The notes under the pieces were generated by a model, which searched no databases, had not been told where the DNA came from, and saw only the letters and a list, made by a program, of their open reading frames with translations. Below are positions 23,045-34,522 of a stretch of 64,000 nucleotides of DNA, piece after piece; the stretch's first letter is position 1; each line of letters opens with the position of its first letter. This DNA is from Hemileia vastatrix (taxonomy: Eukaryota > Basidiomycota > Pucciniomycetes > Pucciniales > Zaghouaniaceae). Both the position numbers and the translations under genes were made by a program. Where the stretch lies: NCBI GenBank assembly GCA_030280995.1, contig JASXTE010000010.1, positions 25,979,823-26,043,822 of the forward strand. Reading direction: 5' to 3'.

Positions 23045-24173
23045 TGTCGGTCAGTTGTCTAGAAGAGGGAAAGAAAAGGTGCAAAAAAGAAGAGAAACAA
23101 ATAGGAAAAGGTACTAAAGGTAAATAGAAAGATAAAAGTAATAATAGAAATAATTTATTTAAAATGAAGCAACGACGAGTGAGTTGGGAGATGAACAAAT
23201 TGAGGTTTTATTTCATATTAATATTATTTTAAGTAAGAGTTCTGCGCGGCAAACACTATAATTCCTATCAGACTTAAGGCAACCTTTAATTTGTTATTGA
23301 GAATTTTTAATTAGATTGTAATACTAATAAAAATAATAATAAACGTAATAAAATTATCTTTTAAATTGTTGAGTGTATAGTAAGTGATGGGGCTACAGGG
23401 GATTAACCAAGGCCCTTTTATAGGCAATGGGCCCTCTGAAGCGCTACTATATTTGTAAATACAAGAAACATAATAGAATAAAACAAGAATTTAAAAAGAA
23501 TAAGTGAAACATAACAATGTAGAGAAAAATATGAAACAAATAATTAAAAACCCCAATTAAGAATCCAATTTTCCCGCCATTGATTCCCAAATCAGTAAGT
23601 AAAAATAGTGAATAACTAAACAGTCCTGGAACATAGGAACTATGAGAGAAATCATTCAAAACAGATGGTACAGTCTGATTTAAGGATTTTTAAGTGAAAA
23701 AAAAAATATTCTGACGCAACAAATATGTAATTTATTCCAATTCAGTATTAATTAGTCTTTCCTGACACAATTATAGGTCAAAAGAAGCGTCATTATTTAT
23801 TGTTTAATATTATAAGAAATGATATTTAATATATAAATATAATAAATTAATTTAATTATATTATAAGTAAATTTTACACTTATAATTATAATATATGTTT
23901 TTAATTAATTAAATATAAATTTATAATTATTAAATACATAAAAAATGCGCCATTATTTGTAGAATATGTTATATTATGTTAAATTTAAATGTATATAAAA
24001 AATTTATATAACCAATAAAATTAATATAACACTTGTATATAATAAAATACTTATATAATTTTATTATGCAATAAAATATTAATTTAAATTCATTAAATAC
24101 AATTCTTACCCACTCTTTCAGGTTTTATAAGTTACATATCATTTACTGGACTCCTGGAATAGCCTGGCTGACA
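23045..24173 (-). repeat. 5' LTR of B1
   Basis: 1129 bp, TGTCGGTCAG...CCTGGCTGACA on plus. A TATAAAAG box (minus sense, 23415-23422) within GCCTATAAAAGGGCC marks the likely promoter; family A carries the same box. The short hydrophobic ORF at 23447-23659 recurs in the 3' LTR simply because the LTRs are copies. Confidence 0.9.
23415..23422 (-). promoter_or_regulatory. TATA box of family B LTR promoter
   Basis: TATAAAAG in context TTGCCTATAAAAGGGCC, shared with family A LTRs (TTGCCTATAAAAGGCCT). Position in the mid-LTR fits a U3/R boundary. Confidence 0.6.
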
Positions 24174-27121
24174 ATATCACAGGTTAAACTAATCTTCACT
24201 TCCTGATCTTTTACAAGGCCAAGTTCATTTGTACCATGTGCAAAAGCCATTGGAAATGTCTTAATTAAGTCCAAAATATTATTTTTCTCAGCTTTACTTA
24301 TCTGAGTGCCAAATGATGCTTTTGAAATTTCTGTTTCCAGAAGTTCCATCTCATTGGATTCTCTTCCTTTACACGGAGAATTTGTTATGGACTCAATGTT
24401 TAAGACTTTGTTAAAAGAATTTATTTTAAATTTCCTTTTACCATTCATGCCAATTGTAAAATTGTTATTAGCAGGGTTTAATTTCACACCAAACTTAGTC
24501 AGAATATCATTTCCAATGATAAAAAAGTTACTACAGTTAGTATTATCCATTACTAAAAAGTCACAAGTTATTCTTACATAACCATGTTGGTGTTTAAAGA
24601 AAACAACAGCTTTGTGTCTACCAATGGGATGTAGTACTGATCCAAAATCTCTCCAATTTTTACTCTGAAGTGGTTCAAGCTTAGACTTATATTCACTATC
24701 AATTTTCTGTAATGTATTAGTAGAAACAACAGAACCAGCAGCTCCTGTGTCCAATACTATATTAACATTTTCACCAGAAATGATAGCTGGAACCGTGATA
24801 GGTGTCATTCTAAAGTTATCAGCTTGTATATCCTTAATGATTTCAGCATCCTCAAAATTCATTAAAGATTCATTTGAGTCCATATTTAATATTGGATTTT
24901 CAAAGATGGACAAATCATCTTCCAACATACTGACTTCATTTTCATCACTATATGAGATATTGCTGTCATAATCACTTGATTCTTTGCTTTTTTCAGTTTC
25001 AGTTTCAGATTCACATTGATTTTCAACAATATTTAAATTTTTCTCACATTTGTGACCTTTAAACCAAGGTTTGTTACACTTATAGCAAGTATTTGTTTCA
25101 TACTTTTTAGGTACTACAGGTGTAGTAGGTTTTTTCTGCTTCTCCTGAAGTGTTTTTAAATTCTGATTTTTCACAGGTTCAACATTTTGTTTATAAGTGG
25201 AATACCTTGATTCATACTTATGGTTTAATAATATTTCATTGCAAATATTAATAAAGTCAGAATATTCAGTAACATTTAATGTTCTAGCTACAACAATGTC
25301 TCTAACAGATATAGGTAATTTATATATTATCTTATCTTTCCATAAGTTAAAATCCATATGAGGCTCAATGGCTTTTAATATTTTATTTAAATTCATTAAA
25401 AATACCATAGGTTTGTCACCATTTAACGGATTATACCAAGTCTTCTCATAAAGTCTCTGCTGAGTAAGCCTGAATTTAGAACCTCCAAATTGTTTTTCAA
25501 TAAGTTGTTTCCATTCAGCCCAAGAGTAATCTTTACCCTCACTCAATACAGCTTCAAACCATAATAAAGCAACATCCTTAAATAAAGAAATTAATTTTGA
25601 TGTTATTTCTTCATCTGGTAACTTATATGAGAATTTCAAGTTGTCAATTCTTTGAATAAAATATTGCCAATCAGAGCTGGCTTCCCCATCATAAGTTGGG
25701 TACTGATCTATCTTTGGCCAGTTCTTCTGATTGGATTTTATTTCACTAATCTTGGGTAAATTCAACAACTCATTCACTCTTGATAAATGGTCTTGTATCT
25801 CCTCTTGTACAGATTTGTGACTTACATTTTCAGATTTGACACTACCACCAGATGGTTTTAGTTGTGGTGGTATAGGGAAGGAATGAGATTCACTTTTGCC
25901 AATGAAATGATTATTATTATATGGATTATACTTATGATTATCCTGGTTCATTAGTAGATTGGCAGTTTCAATCTCAACTTTAGTTAATCTTTGTAGCAAC
26001 TCAGAGACACTTTGATTTGTCTGGGCAAAAGATAACTTAGTTCTTGATTCAGTTCTCAATAAATGTGTTTCATACAATTTTTCTAACTCACAGAATTTGT
26101 TTGAAAGTTCATTATATTTACTACTCAATGAATCATATTTAAGAGTTAGAGACAAATGTTCTTTCTCTAATTCTTTATTACGTGTTGCTAATTGAGAAAT
26201 ATTTAATTTCAAGGATGAAATTGTATCACTAGTGAGCTTAACTGTCTGTTCCTCACAATCAGTTATTCTATTCCACAATGCTGAAACAATTCTATGGACA
26301 GTTGGATTATTGTTAAAATATTCCATGTCTTCCTTTTCAATTCTCTCACTTTCCTGTGAACTTCTCATCTCACTAGTAAGTGGTGGCAACTGAGGATTAA
26401 CTGTATTATCATTATAAATAGTACTGTTATTGTGGACAAAAGACAAGTCAGGTGTATCTACTCTAAAACCTAAATTTCTTAAATCCTCCTCTATTTTCTG
26501 CACATATTTAACATCAATAGGATTACCTATATTGTAATTATCAGTATTGTGTTCAATCTGAGAGGGTAATCTACTTACCATGGGATAGATGCCAGTCCTG
26601 ATTTTTGGCGCTTTTTTCCTTTGTAAGGGTGAACTGAGGAAGTCTGATGAGGGGGTGGATCCCTGTTGCAGCTGTGGCTGGTCCATTGTTGATGGAACCA
26701 GTCCCACTTCCATTTGTCTACCAGGATTTTCTCCTGGGAGTGAGTTTACCCTCCTTGGATAGGGGGTTGATGACTTGGTTGACTTGGCTGGCCTCCCTTT
26801 AGCTCTGCCAGTGTCTGATTCATTTGTTGAAACCCTACCTTGAAATTGTTCTGTAATTACTCTACCTCTTTGAACATGAGTGCCTTGGATTCTTCCAACA
26901 TCAAAACCTGTTTGGCCAAGTGGGATAGTTGATCCTAAAGAGGAGAAGACATATTTTTTATGGTTATCTTTTTTAAAAGGGCATCTTTTTCCTCTATGCT
27001 CATGTTCTCTGCCTGGGGGTATTGCTAACCCTCCATGGTTATGTCCTGGATAGTTTTTGTTAGCTTTAGACCTGGTATTATAAGCAGGCTTGTCACTTAC
27101 ACTGTCCTGAGGAGCACTCAT
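24174..27121 (-). pseudogene. Frame 1-Gag-protease portion of C1 (5' part of split polyprotein)
   Basis: ATG at 27121; the frame is open until the family B insertion at 24173, after LTCDI, with the next residues at 13759. Contents: Arg/Lys/Pro-rich leader, coiled coil (about residues 270-390), Gag capsid (WPKIDQYPTYDGEASSDW near 25710), zinc knuckle CYKCNKPWFKGHKC (near 25075) and protease LDTGAAGSVVS with its Asp intact (near 24750). The overlapping frame 2 in this copy contains several stops, unlike in C2. The 52-nt intron-like segment is present at 26527-26578. Confidence 0.88.
26527..26578 (-). other. 52-nt retained intron-like segment of C1
   Basis: Donor CCATG|GTAAGT, branch-like ACTGATAAT, acceptor ATATAG|GTAATC. 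Same position and length as in C2 (56324-56375). 52 is 1 modulo 3, as in families A and B. Confidence 0.6.
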
Positions 27122-27616
27122 ATTGTTAATAATGACAATATATCACGTCTACAGAAAGGAAAAACTCTATGGAATTAGTAGACAAAAGTTATTAGCAATG
27201 TTATTACTAATAAAAAAGCACTGGATCTTACCCTGACTTTATATCTTTATTTATTTAAATAAAATATAAGAAAAATTCAAAAAAATCTGTTAAAAATAAA
27301 ACAATAAGTTTATCTAGATCTTTATAAGGGTGAATAAATATCTTACCAAGCTTTAACCAAATACCAGTTTAATTGGGTTTTATATTGGTGACCAAATACC
27401 AAGTGAAATTGGGTTTATATTGGGTACAGTTCCTACTGTAAATACCTAATTTTTATTATAAATAATTAGTAAAATTACTATAAGGGTTCTTTTCCGCAAT
27501 CACTGATTTATGATGACCTACTAATATGCAGAAGACCCAAATATTTGGTTATTTTGAGCTATACTAAAGTAAAAATCACGTCCCAAGGCTTATACTAAAC
27601 AATAAGTAAAAAATAA
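27122..27616 (-). other. Leader of C1, with a 35-bp tandem repeat
   Basis: Noncoding, AT-rich. Bases 27356-27390 and 27391-27425 are tandem near-copies (ACCAAATACCA...ATTGGGTTT). A splice-acceptor-like TTTCCTTTCTGTAG (minus sense) lies just upstream of the frame 1 ATG, as in C2. Confidence 0.6.
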
Positions 27617-27631
27617 GGAAAGACCCCCAAT
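27617..27631 (-). other. Primer-binding site candidate of C1
   Basis: Element-sense ATTGGGGGTCTTTCC immediately after the 5' LTR; identical in C2 (55269-55283). Confidence 0.65.
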
Positions 27632-28809
27632 TGTCAGTATAGTCTAGTATATAAGTATGATATAATAGTATTTATTTATGTTCCTACTACTTATTGATAA
27701 ATTATTTAGTGATTAAACCTCAGGGGAAGACTAATATAATAGTTATACTCAAATAAAACTCACAATACTTGGATTTAAATGCATGCTAGTGGTGGAAAAT
27801 AGATAAATAGAATATAGTTATAGCTTATATAATGATAATATCAACTTATAAGAGGCTTTATAATATATTTCTAAATGTTAATAATTGTATTGAAGTTTTT
27901 TATTGAAGTTTAGTAAGTAATTGATGATAAATAAATGTCAAAATCCCTCCTTACATATACCCAAATCCCCTGGAGTGCACAGACCTTCAATCCAGATGAT
28001 GTCACTGCTATCCCCAGAAATTACAGCACTGTGAGGGCCCATCACCTCCCCATGGAGTCCACTTTAAGCTGATTCAACACCCAGACCTCCAGTATGAACC
28101 CTCCATCACAATTAATGATAACACAGATCTATACCACAAATAGAAAATCCAGATAAAAGCGGATACCATAAAGAAACAGGTAAAATAAGCAATCAAAAAG
28201 AGATTTAATGAAACCCAAAGTATATAAAGGAAACAATTGAAATGTCCAAGCCCCCAATAACATCCCCAAGCATCCATATTAACCCAGAAATGACCTCCCA
28301 ACCCATAAATCTGTGAATATTCATCCAAGGAAGCAGATTAAGTTGTCCAGACTGAGTGTATGCGCCTGAAATAGATGTTTATGCTTCTGTAGGCGTTGTG
28401 AGTCCACTGGATATGTCCATATGACCTAAAATAAGCAGAAAAACAAAGTTTATAGGCGATTAAGGGGCTAAAACCCACTTATATTTGTAAATATACATAA
28501 TATACTGCATATTTCACTGAATATGAGATTTATGTATACATATAAGCTTATGTATGTCAATAATTACTTCATATCACTTAAGATAAGTATATTATGACTC
28601 CATTAACACCTTAATAAGTATTATTAGGCTATGGATAAGCTATTTAAACTACTATAAGTTATATAATAGTGTAATAATTATATATATATATAATATAATC
28701 ATATATATAATTATTTTAACCTTATTTTTAAGATATAAGCTTAATTTACTTAAGGTTATATTATTTTAAGTATAAGAAATACTCAGTCCTAGGGATATCT
28801 AGGCTGACA
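27632..28809 (-). repeat. 5' LTR of C1
   Basis: 1178 bp, TGTCAGTATAGTC...CTAGGCTGACA on plus, a copy of 9536-10713. Followed by the CATTC target duplication. Confidence 0.9.
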
Positions 28810-28814
28810 CATTC

Positions 28815-30074
28815 TGTCATTATGCCAATCACCCTCCAACATTTTGAAACACAACCTTTTTTTTCATACTCTCCAAATGTTCAACTTGTGCTCTTTATTC
28901 ACTTGGTTTGGTGTTTTTGTTTTTTGTATATTCATTTTTTTTGAATTTATGTTGAATGTCTCTTTTGCGAATGTCTTATTTGTTTTCATTCACCAGCTAA
29001 ACATGAAATCACATATTTTCTGCAATTGCATAATTTTCCACTTTTTCTTTTTTTCATTCATCCCTCATATCCTTTTCCTCCTCTCCTCAAAAATCCCTCA
29101 AACAATTTGGTTTCATTTATTTTCTCATCTCATCTCTCTAGGTAAGTCATTTTATTAATTTATTTTAGATTTTTTGATTGCTAATTATATTTTTTTTGTT
29201 TTTGTTTTTCTGTTTTTTCTTTTTTGTATCTAAATGTGATTTAAAGTGGTTTTTTGATTTTCAAGGTAAAATTAGCCTTTTTTTTCTCTCCCTCTTTTCT
29301 TTTTCTTTTAGCTTTATCATCCTACTCTTCATCCCTCCTTGGTATGGTCATTATCCCCCTTTCCCCTATTTGAATTTTATTTGGTTCCATGTCATTAAAA
29401 CACATACATTGAAAGTTTTTTATGCATTTCACTTACTCCATATTAAATTTCCCTCATATTAAAATGTCAATCTTTCTCACTCTATTTTTCCTACTTTTCA
29501 ATCAAGGTAAGTTTCATCTCCTTTTTTTAACTCCTATATGATATATCTTTATTTCTATGAAAAATTCATACTTAAATATATGTAGGACTCTTTTCTGGAT
29601 AACAGTGGACTTATTAAACTCCTCTTGTTGTCATTTCCATTATCACTTTTCAGGTTTTTGTAAAATTTTGAAAATCAGAGCTGGAATTAGGGTTAGGTTT
29701 ATTTATGAATCTAATTTCCTTTTAACTGAATATTCCCCTGAAGGCTATCTCTCATTTCCCACAAATGGATTTGAATCTGGTTCACTTGTTGCTGAGGTAT
29801 TGACCTTTAAATTTGAGTCTTTTTTTTCCAACTTTTCACTTTATTTATTTCATTTTTTTATATTGCATAATTAGAGAATAAGGCATCTGAAACTCTTATA
29901 TGATTTTTATCTAGGCTTTCATTTCCCTCTTGTTGGAATTTACATCATCATTTTTCAAATTTTTCTGCAATTTTGAAAATCAGAGTCAGAATTAGGGTTG
30001 GGTTTATTCAAATCTAATGTCCTTTTAACTGAAGATTCTCCAGCCTAAAATTTCTAATGAAAAGGGAAAATCTT
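28815..30074 (+). other. DNA transposon interior, T-rich, no clear gene
   Basis: Long T-rich tracts with several splice-like junctions (CTCTAG|GTAAGT near 29140, CAAG|GTAAGT near 29508) and short open frames without recognisable domains. It may hold small 5' exons of the dioxygenase gene. It includes the first copy of an about 85-bp degenerate direct repeat (29654-29738; second copy 29960-30041, beginning TTTTGAAAATCAGAG). Confidence 0.4.
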
Positions 30075-31166
30075 ATCAAAAAAAAATTAATTTGAAAGAA
30101 ACAATTTTGTGAAGGCTTCTTTGGCTCTTTGGAAAATCTCACTTTCTAAAAAACTAGCATATGTAAAAAAGATGATTATCCCAATTCATTACCAGAAAAA
30201 ATCAACTACTCAACTGCTAGTGCAAAGGACATTGTTGTTGTGGCTGTTAGTAATGGATTCAAACCTCAATTTATTTTACAGGTTCATTTGTTCAATTGTG
30301 TCCAAGATGAAGTGATTAATAAATTATCAGATCTCATTGCTACTTTATATAAGATGTCATTAGTTTGAAAACCATTACACAATAAAAAAAGTGTGGAGGA
30401 ATTTTTATAGGACTTGGTTGGAGACCTTGCGATTAAAAGGGTGTGTCACTTGGTAAGTTTTTATCTTAATAAATTTTTAAGAAAACCTATTTTCTTATAT
30501 CTCTCTACAGGCATTTATTCTTTACTCCAAAATCTCAGTGATCAAGAAATGAAGGAAGAATTATAAAGATGGAAAATCTTAGGGTCATTCAATTCTTTCT
30601 TGGCAAATTTCTTGAAAAAATTATGTATTTGTGCATTTAAATATAATCATAAACTGGCCAAGAAAGCTGGACTTCCCAATCGAACAGATATTGAATGGGT
30701 TGAAATCAGTAAAAATTATATCTTTTCTTCTAATGTTATCATCAACTATGGAGGATCTCATAACCAGATCCATGTGGACCAAACCAAGTCTAATATGCTT
30801 ACTTTTGGGTTTTTCTGTTATATCAATCCTATTAATGGAAGACCAATCCCTTCACCAGCTCAAATCAAAGGCCATAGACTTTACTTTCAAGATCATAAAT
30901 GCATCATGGACTTTGGTTTAGGAAATGTGATTAACAAAGAAATTTTGAATTCCTTAAGAGATAATCATCAAACTACTAAAGGGCCTCCTGGATTGGAATC
31001 TTGCCAAAAGTTTACTCATTTTGGATGTTCTTTCCAGATCAATAAAAGTTTGATAAACCAGGTAAGTAAAGTAAGGGATGAAGTTTCAATGGCTAGTAAA
31101 TCTTTAGGGAGGGGATCTAAATATGGTAATCAAAGGATTTTCCAAATTTTTATTTTTATTTCTTAG
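30075..31166 (+). pseudogene. Tet/JBP-like 2OG-Fe(II) dioxygenase remnant
   Basis: The best region is 30512-31100. It has the metal-binding H-x-D as IHVDQTKSN (about 30771-30779), then LTFGFFCYINPINGRPIP, HRLYFQDHKCIMDFG, and the distal histidine in THFGCSFQINKSL (about 31014-31060). This order and these motifs match the Tet-like 2OG-Fe(II) oxygenase family that is expanded in basidiomycetes. An intron of about 61 bases (30451-30511, GTAAGT...CTACAG) joins an upstream segment in frame. Breaks: TGA near 30366, TAG near 30408, TAA near 30564. Known relatives oxidise 5-methylcytosine or thymine; activity here is unlikely, and a link to transposition is inference from its location between the TIRs. 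Confidence 0.65.
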
Positions 31167-31656
31167 ATTTTTAATTTATCATTTACTAAAGATAATCAAC
31201 CAAGTCTAAGTAATGTACCATCAGACCTTGTGTTGTATAAAGGTGTTCATTTAAACATATAATTGTATTGTTTGAATTAGCTCATAATACCATTCTTGTA
31301 ATATGTTTCCTTTGGCTTTGGTCACATCTGAAATCATTGGCAGGTAGTATTTTGGGTTCCATTACTTTTACTTGGTTTATTATCTTTTTTGATTGATTTA
31401 CTTAATTATTTATAAAATTAAAAAGAAAATTTGGTAATCATCACCCCGTCCCACAGTAGATTTCAGGGGGGGTATTTCTAAATTTTTAAATAAGAGATGT
31501 AAAATTTATGACTTGAAAAAAATTTGTGATACCCACCCCTTACTTCAATAAAATGAAGGGGTGGGTTTTTGTGAAATTTTCGAATCAGAGTTGCAAAATT
31601 CTTTAAAGTCAATAATTTTATTTATAAAAGAATTTTCTGAATTAAAATACAAATAC
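31167..31656. other. Convergent intergenic gap in the DNA transposon
   Basis: Separates the 3' ends of the dioxygenase (+) and Myb/SANT (-) remnants. No ORF; includes a G-rich run (about 31464) and the 31531-31566 hairpin. Confidence 0.5.
31531..31566. terminator. GC-rich hairpin between convergent genes
   Basis: ACCCACCCCTT at 31531-31541 pairs perfectly with AAGGGGTGGGT at 31556-31566 around a 14-nt loop, followed by TTTT. In a fungal setting this is not a Rho-independent terminator; it may aid 3'-end formation or be chance in a low-complexity region. Confidence 0.35.
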
Positions 31657-33090
31657 TCAACTTATAATGGATAGAGTAATGAAATGGATGAAATTTTGAA
31701 AAAATTTCATTTTAAAATAATTATGAACAAATGAAATGTGAAAGAAATAAAAAAAATAGTCATCAAAAATTTTCATTAAGTGTTCAATTTCCTCAACAGA
31801 TTTATTGGCTTTAACACATTCTATCAAGAAAAATTTCTTTTTTGAACCATCTTCAAGTTGATACTTGAGTTTAATCTGATCCAATAGGAAATTGTACTCA
31901 AGAGCCTTCTCCTCTTTATTTATCTTGAATTTCTTCTCCTCCAAGTCATGTTCCCTCTCATCCCCCTGAAAAAAAAGCTTGAATTTATTCTCCTCCAAGT
32001 CTTGTGCCGTCTCTTCCCTCTGCAAAGATAGCTTGAATTTATTCTCCTCCAACTCTTGTGCCCTATCATCCCTATGTAAAGAGAGCTTGTATTGTTGCTT
32101 TTGAAGGTTAAGAATATCTCTTTCAAATTCAACTTTACCTAGAGTGAAAAGGAATATTAACAATAGAGAAGAAAAGCTCACTAAATTATTAAGAGGTATG
32201 CTATCACTTTCCAGCATCATCATTCTCCAAAAAATGATTAATCACAGGAGCAAAAAAATGACAACCAGATGTCAGGTTGCCACTTTTTTTCCCCTGTGAA
32301 TGGAAGAAAATAGGGGTTGGGAAAAACCATCTCTGTTTTGTTTTCTTTTACTGTTGAAATTCAGAGTAGTTGATTGTCTTTGCTTTTTTTTGGAGGTAAA
32401 ATTTTCCTCTTCATCATTAATTCAAGCTTCAGACTCACTTGCTTGAAGATTCAGGGCTTGTTCATTAGCCTTTTTGGAAATAAAAAAATAAAACAACTAG
32501 ACAAGAAATAAAAGCTCACTTGAGTGAGATCTGGTTGGTTTATATTTCCATAAGGATCTATTTAAAAGATATCTTGATTGGTGGAAGTCAAATGAGGGGA
32601 GGCTTGAGTGGAGGAAGAGGAAGGAAAAAGATTTTTCTCAACATCATGTGTGTTCATAAATAACATCTTCTCCATCCAACATGTTTTAAAGATGGACAAC
32701 ATGAACTTACTCACCAAAAATCAAACCCATCTCTTTATAATAATGACATAAAGAATCAAGTTTATCATCTATAGATTAGATGCCCTTACTGATATCAAGG
32801 TCAGTGATACCAAAACCAGTAGAAGATAAAAGAGTCTTAACCTTCTTGTATTTGGCTTGATAGTGCTTGAAGCATTCAGACATTTGTTTAGACAAAAGAC
32901 CAATCCTTCCCTTTGTCTTATTTCACAATTCATTAGCCATTAGAAGATAGCCATTGACTTTTGATGTGGGGGGGGGGAGAGTCCTACTTTAGTTACATTC
33001 TCAGTACCAAATCAAGAATCATAGTTAGATTTAGTTTTCAGCCAGTTGATAAGTATGAGATGATCATCTTTTTTTTAATTGAAGGTCTTT
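31657..33090 (-). pseudogene. Myb/SANT-like DNA-binding protein with C-terminal coiled coil, broken
   Basis: Minus sense. A segment at about 33070-33010 reads DDHLILINWLKTKSNYDS. After a stop and a G-run frameshift near 32965-32975 come GRIGLLSKQMSECFKHYQ and KVKTLLSSTGFGITDLD (about 32910-32800), then KLDSLCHYYKEMGLIFGE. The W...NY...(S/T)GFG pattern with a late YYKEMGLIFG is that of fungal Myb/SANT-like (trihelix-type) proteins tied to transposons. The last 188 codons (32223-31657) are an intact coiled coil with three about 20-residue repeats around ELEENKFKLSLQ and the ending EEIEHLMKIF. Stops and the frameshift make it a pseudogene. It probably bound transposon ends in the active element (inference). 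Confidence 0.55.
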
Positions 33091-33475
33091 GATTTCACAG
33101 TTGAGTGGGGGGAAAGAGGGAGTAGTGGGATTTGAAGAACAACTAGGGGAAGGCTGCCTTTGAGAAGATATGTGATGCCAAGGCATGTTAAGATATTTGA
33201 TGATAAAAAGGAGCAGGAATGAGCAGATGAGATGGGGAGGAATCTGAATGGATGGATGGAATAGACAGGATGGGAGTGCACAGCAAGGTAGGGAGGCTGG
33301 CACATTCAGAAAGTTGACCAAGATGTGGTTATGAAAAATTGAAAAGAAAAATGTCAGATAGAGGTGAACATTGACATGTAAAATGTCTAATAACCCAATT
33401 ATTAGCAAAAAAAAAAAATTGCCGAAGATAATTGGGGTATAATGATTTTTATCTGCAATTAATTTAATTGTGGAC
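33091..33475. other. Right interior of DNA transposon
   Basis: Two overlapping Pro/Ser-rich frames (minus strand, 33064-33408) lack known domains; one may be the N-terminus of the Myb/SANT protein. The rest is AT-rich and noncoding. Confidence 0.35.
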
Positions 33476-33495
33476 CCCTTAACATTGATACCCCC
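33476..33495 (-). repeat. Right terminal inverted repeat of the DNA transposon
   Basis: Exact reverse complement of 8937-8956, followed by the TATTA target duplication at 33496-33500. Confidence 0.85.
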
Positions 33496-33661
33496 TATTA
33501 TTATGTTCTGATTAAGTTGTATCTAAGACCATAAATTAAAGTCTGACTATGTATTTAGCAAATCTGTATGACACTCAACTGTAGAGCACATAGGGGGGGG
33601 AAGTCATGAACAGAACTAAAAAAAATATTGGGTAAAAATAAATTGAATTGGTCTCAGAGAG

Positions 33662-34484
33662 TGTCAAGGTATACTTTTTGTCTAGAAGATTTGGTACGTA
33701 GTTCTACGAGGATTTAAAAGGCTATAATGGGTTCTCAACAGATTTGTACATATTTCTTAATTCAAGTTGAATTTTTTACTCAATAAAAGAGGTAGGTTTT
33801 AAAATATTAATATAAATTATACTTTAGAATTACGCTATTGTAAATACTAATAATATAGAATATAAGAATAAGTGTTTAGTTGGTTATTGTTGTAATAAAA
33901 TGAGTTGGTAAAATAGAATGATCAAAAGACAACAAAAGGAGAGGCCTTTTATAGGCAAAGGAGAGACAAAGCACGGAAAACAAATTCTAAAAACAGTAGG
34001 AAAAGAGAGAGAAAAAGAACATTCCAGAAAAGTATTTCAAATAATAAAGTTATTCTAAAAAGAAGGCGTCAAAAAAGATGTATTTACAGAGTATGTCAGA
34101 AATACATCAATATTTTTAATATTTACTGTAAATGTCAGTCCCAAATAAGAAATTTGATTTGTTTGTATATATTTAATATTATTTGAATATTTAAATCTTA
34201 TTTTATCTTTATAGTTTATTTTCTTTAAATATAAAGTTTGATTTTTCCCAACCTGTCAATTGAGCACGGTGTTAGAGAAAAATATAAGGGACAAAATTAT
34301 AATTTTAATTTTACTTATTTATTTAATTAATTAATTTAATTTTTACATTCTGTAACTAGTTAATTTATAACTAATTTTAATGTAACTAAATGATAATTAA
34401 ATAATAATTAAAGATGATAAGGTGCGGCTTCATCCAGTAAATAATTGCTTATTTCACTGGGTAAGTCTGGTAGCCTGGCTGACA
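33662..34484 (-). repeat. 3' LTR of A1
   Basis: 823 bp, TGTCAAGGTAT...GCCTGGCTGACA on plus. Differs from the 5' LTR at GTACATA versus GTACGTA (a CpG) and ATTGAGCAC versus ATTGGGCAC. Confidence 0.93.
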
Positions 34485-34495
34485 CTCCCTTACTC
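34485..34495 (-). other. Polypurine tract of A1
   Basis: Element-sense GAGTAAGGGAG abutting the 3' LTR. Confidence 0.8.
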
Positions 34496-34522
34496 TAAAA
34501 AAAAAAATAATAAAAAAAAATG

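Larger units (their letters stand above)
13760..24173 (-). mobile_element. Complete family B Ty3/Gypsy chromodomain retrotransposon (B1), inserted in C1 pol
   Basis: LTRs at 13760-16144 (interrupted) and 23045-24173 share sequence; ATATC at 13755-13759 and 24174-24178 is the target duplication. The insertion splits C1 between its protease/linker and RT. The internal region 16145-23044 has a leader, a single frame 1-Gag-Pol frame broken by one stop, and the overlapping frame 2 ORF. It is nearly intact. Confidence 0.92.
9536..28809 (-). mobile_element. Complete family C Ty3/Gypsy chromodomain retrotransposon (C1), split by element B
   Basis: Two 1178-bp LTRs (9536-10713 and 27632-28809) of the same sequence bound the element; the 5-bp target duplication CATTC occurs at 9531-9535 and 28810-28814. 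In minus sense: 5' LTR, primer site, leader, frame 1-Gag-PR (27121-24174), interruption by family B, RT-RNase H-IN-chromodomain (13759-10835), polypurine tract, 3' LTR. One pol nonsense codon and a ruined overlapping ORF make it an older, inactive copy. Confidence 0.92.
8937..33495. mobile_element. TIR DNA transposon carrying dioxygenase and Myb/SANT genes, split by nested retroelements
   Basis: Left end 8937-8956 reads GGGGGTATCAATGTTAAGGG; the right end 33476-33495 is its perfect reverse complement. TATTA flanks both ends (8932-8936, 33496-33500), a 5-bp target duplication. A complete family C retrotransposon with its own duplication (CATTC) lies inside at 9536-28809. Removing it and one CATTC leaves an element of about 5.28 kb (8937-9535 joined to 28815-33495). 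That remainder encodes a Tet/JBP-like dioxygenase remnant on plus and a Myb/SANT-like coiled-coil remnant on minus, converging on a hairpin at 31531. I found no recognisable DDE transposase, so the superfamily is unassigned. Confidence 0.75.

Noticed and set aside
33075..33305. Pro/Ser/Leu-rich minus-strand frames
   Set aside because: Low-complexity, overlapping each other, no domain; at best the start of the Myb/SANT remnant.
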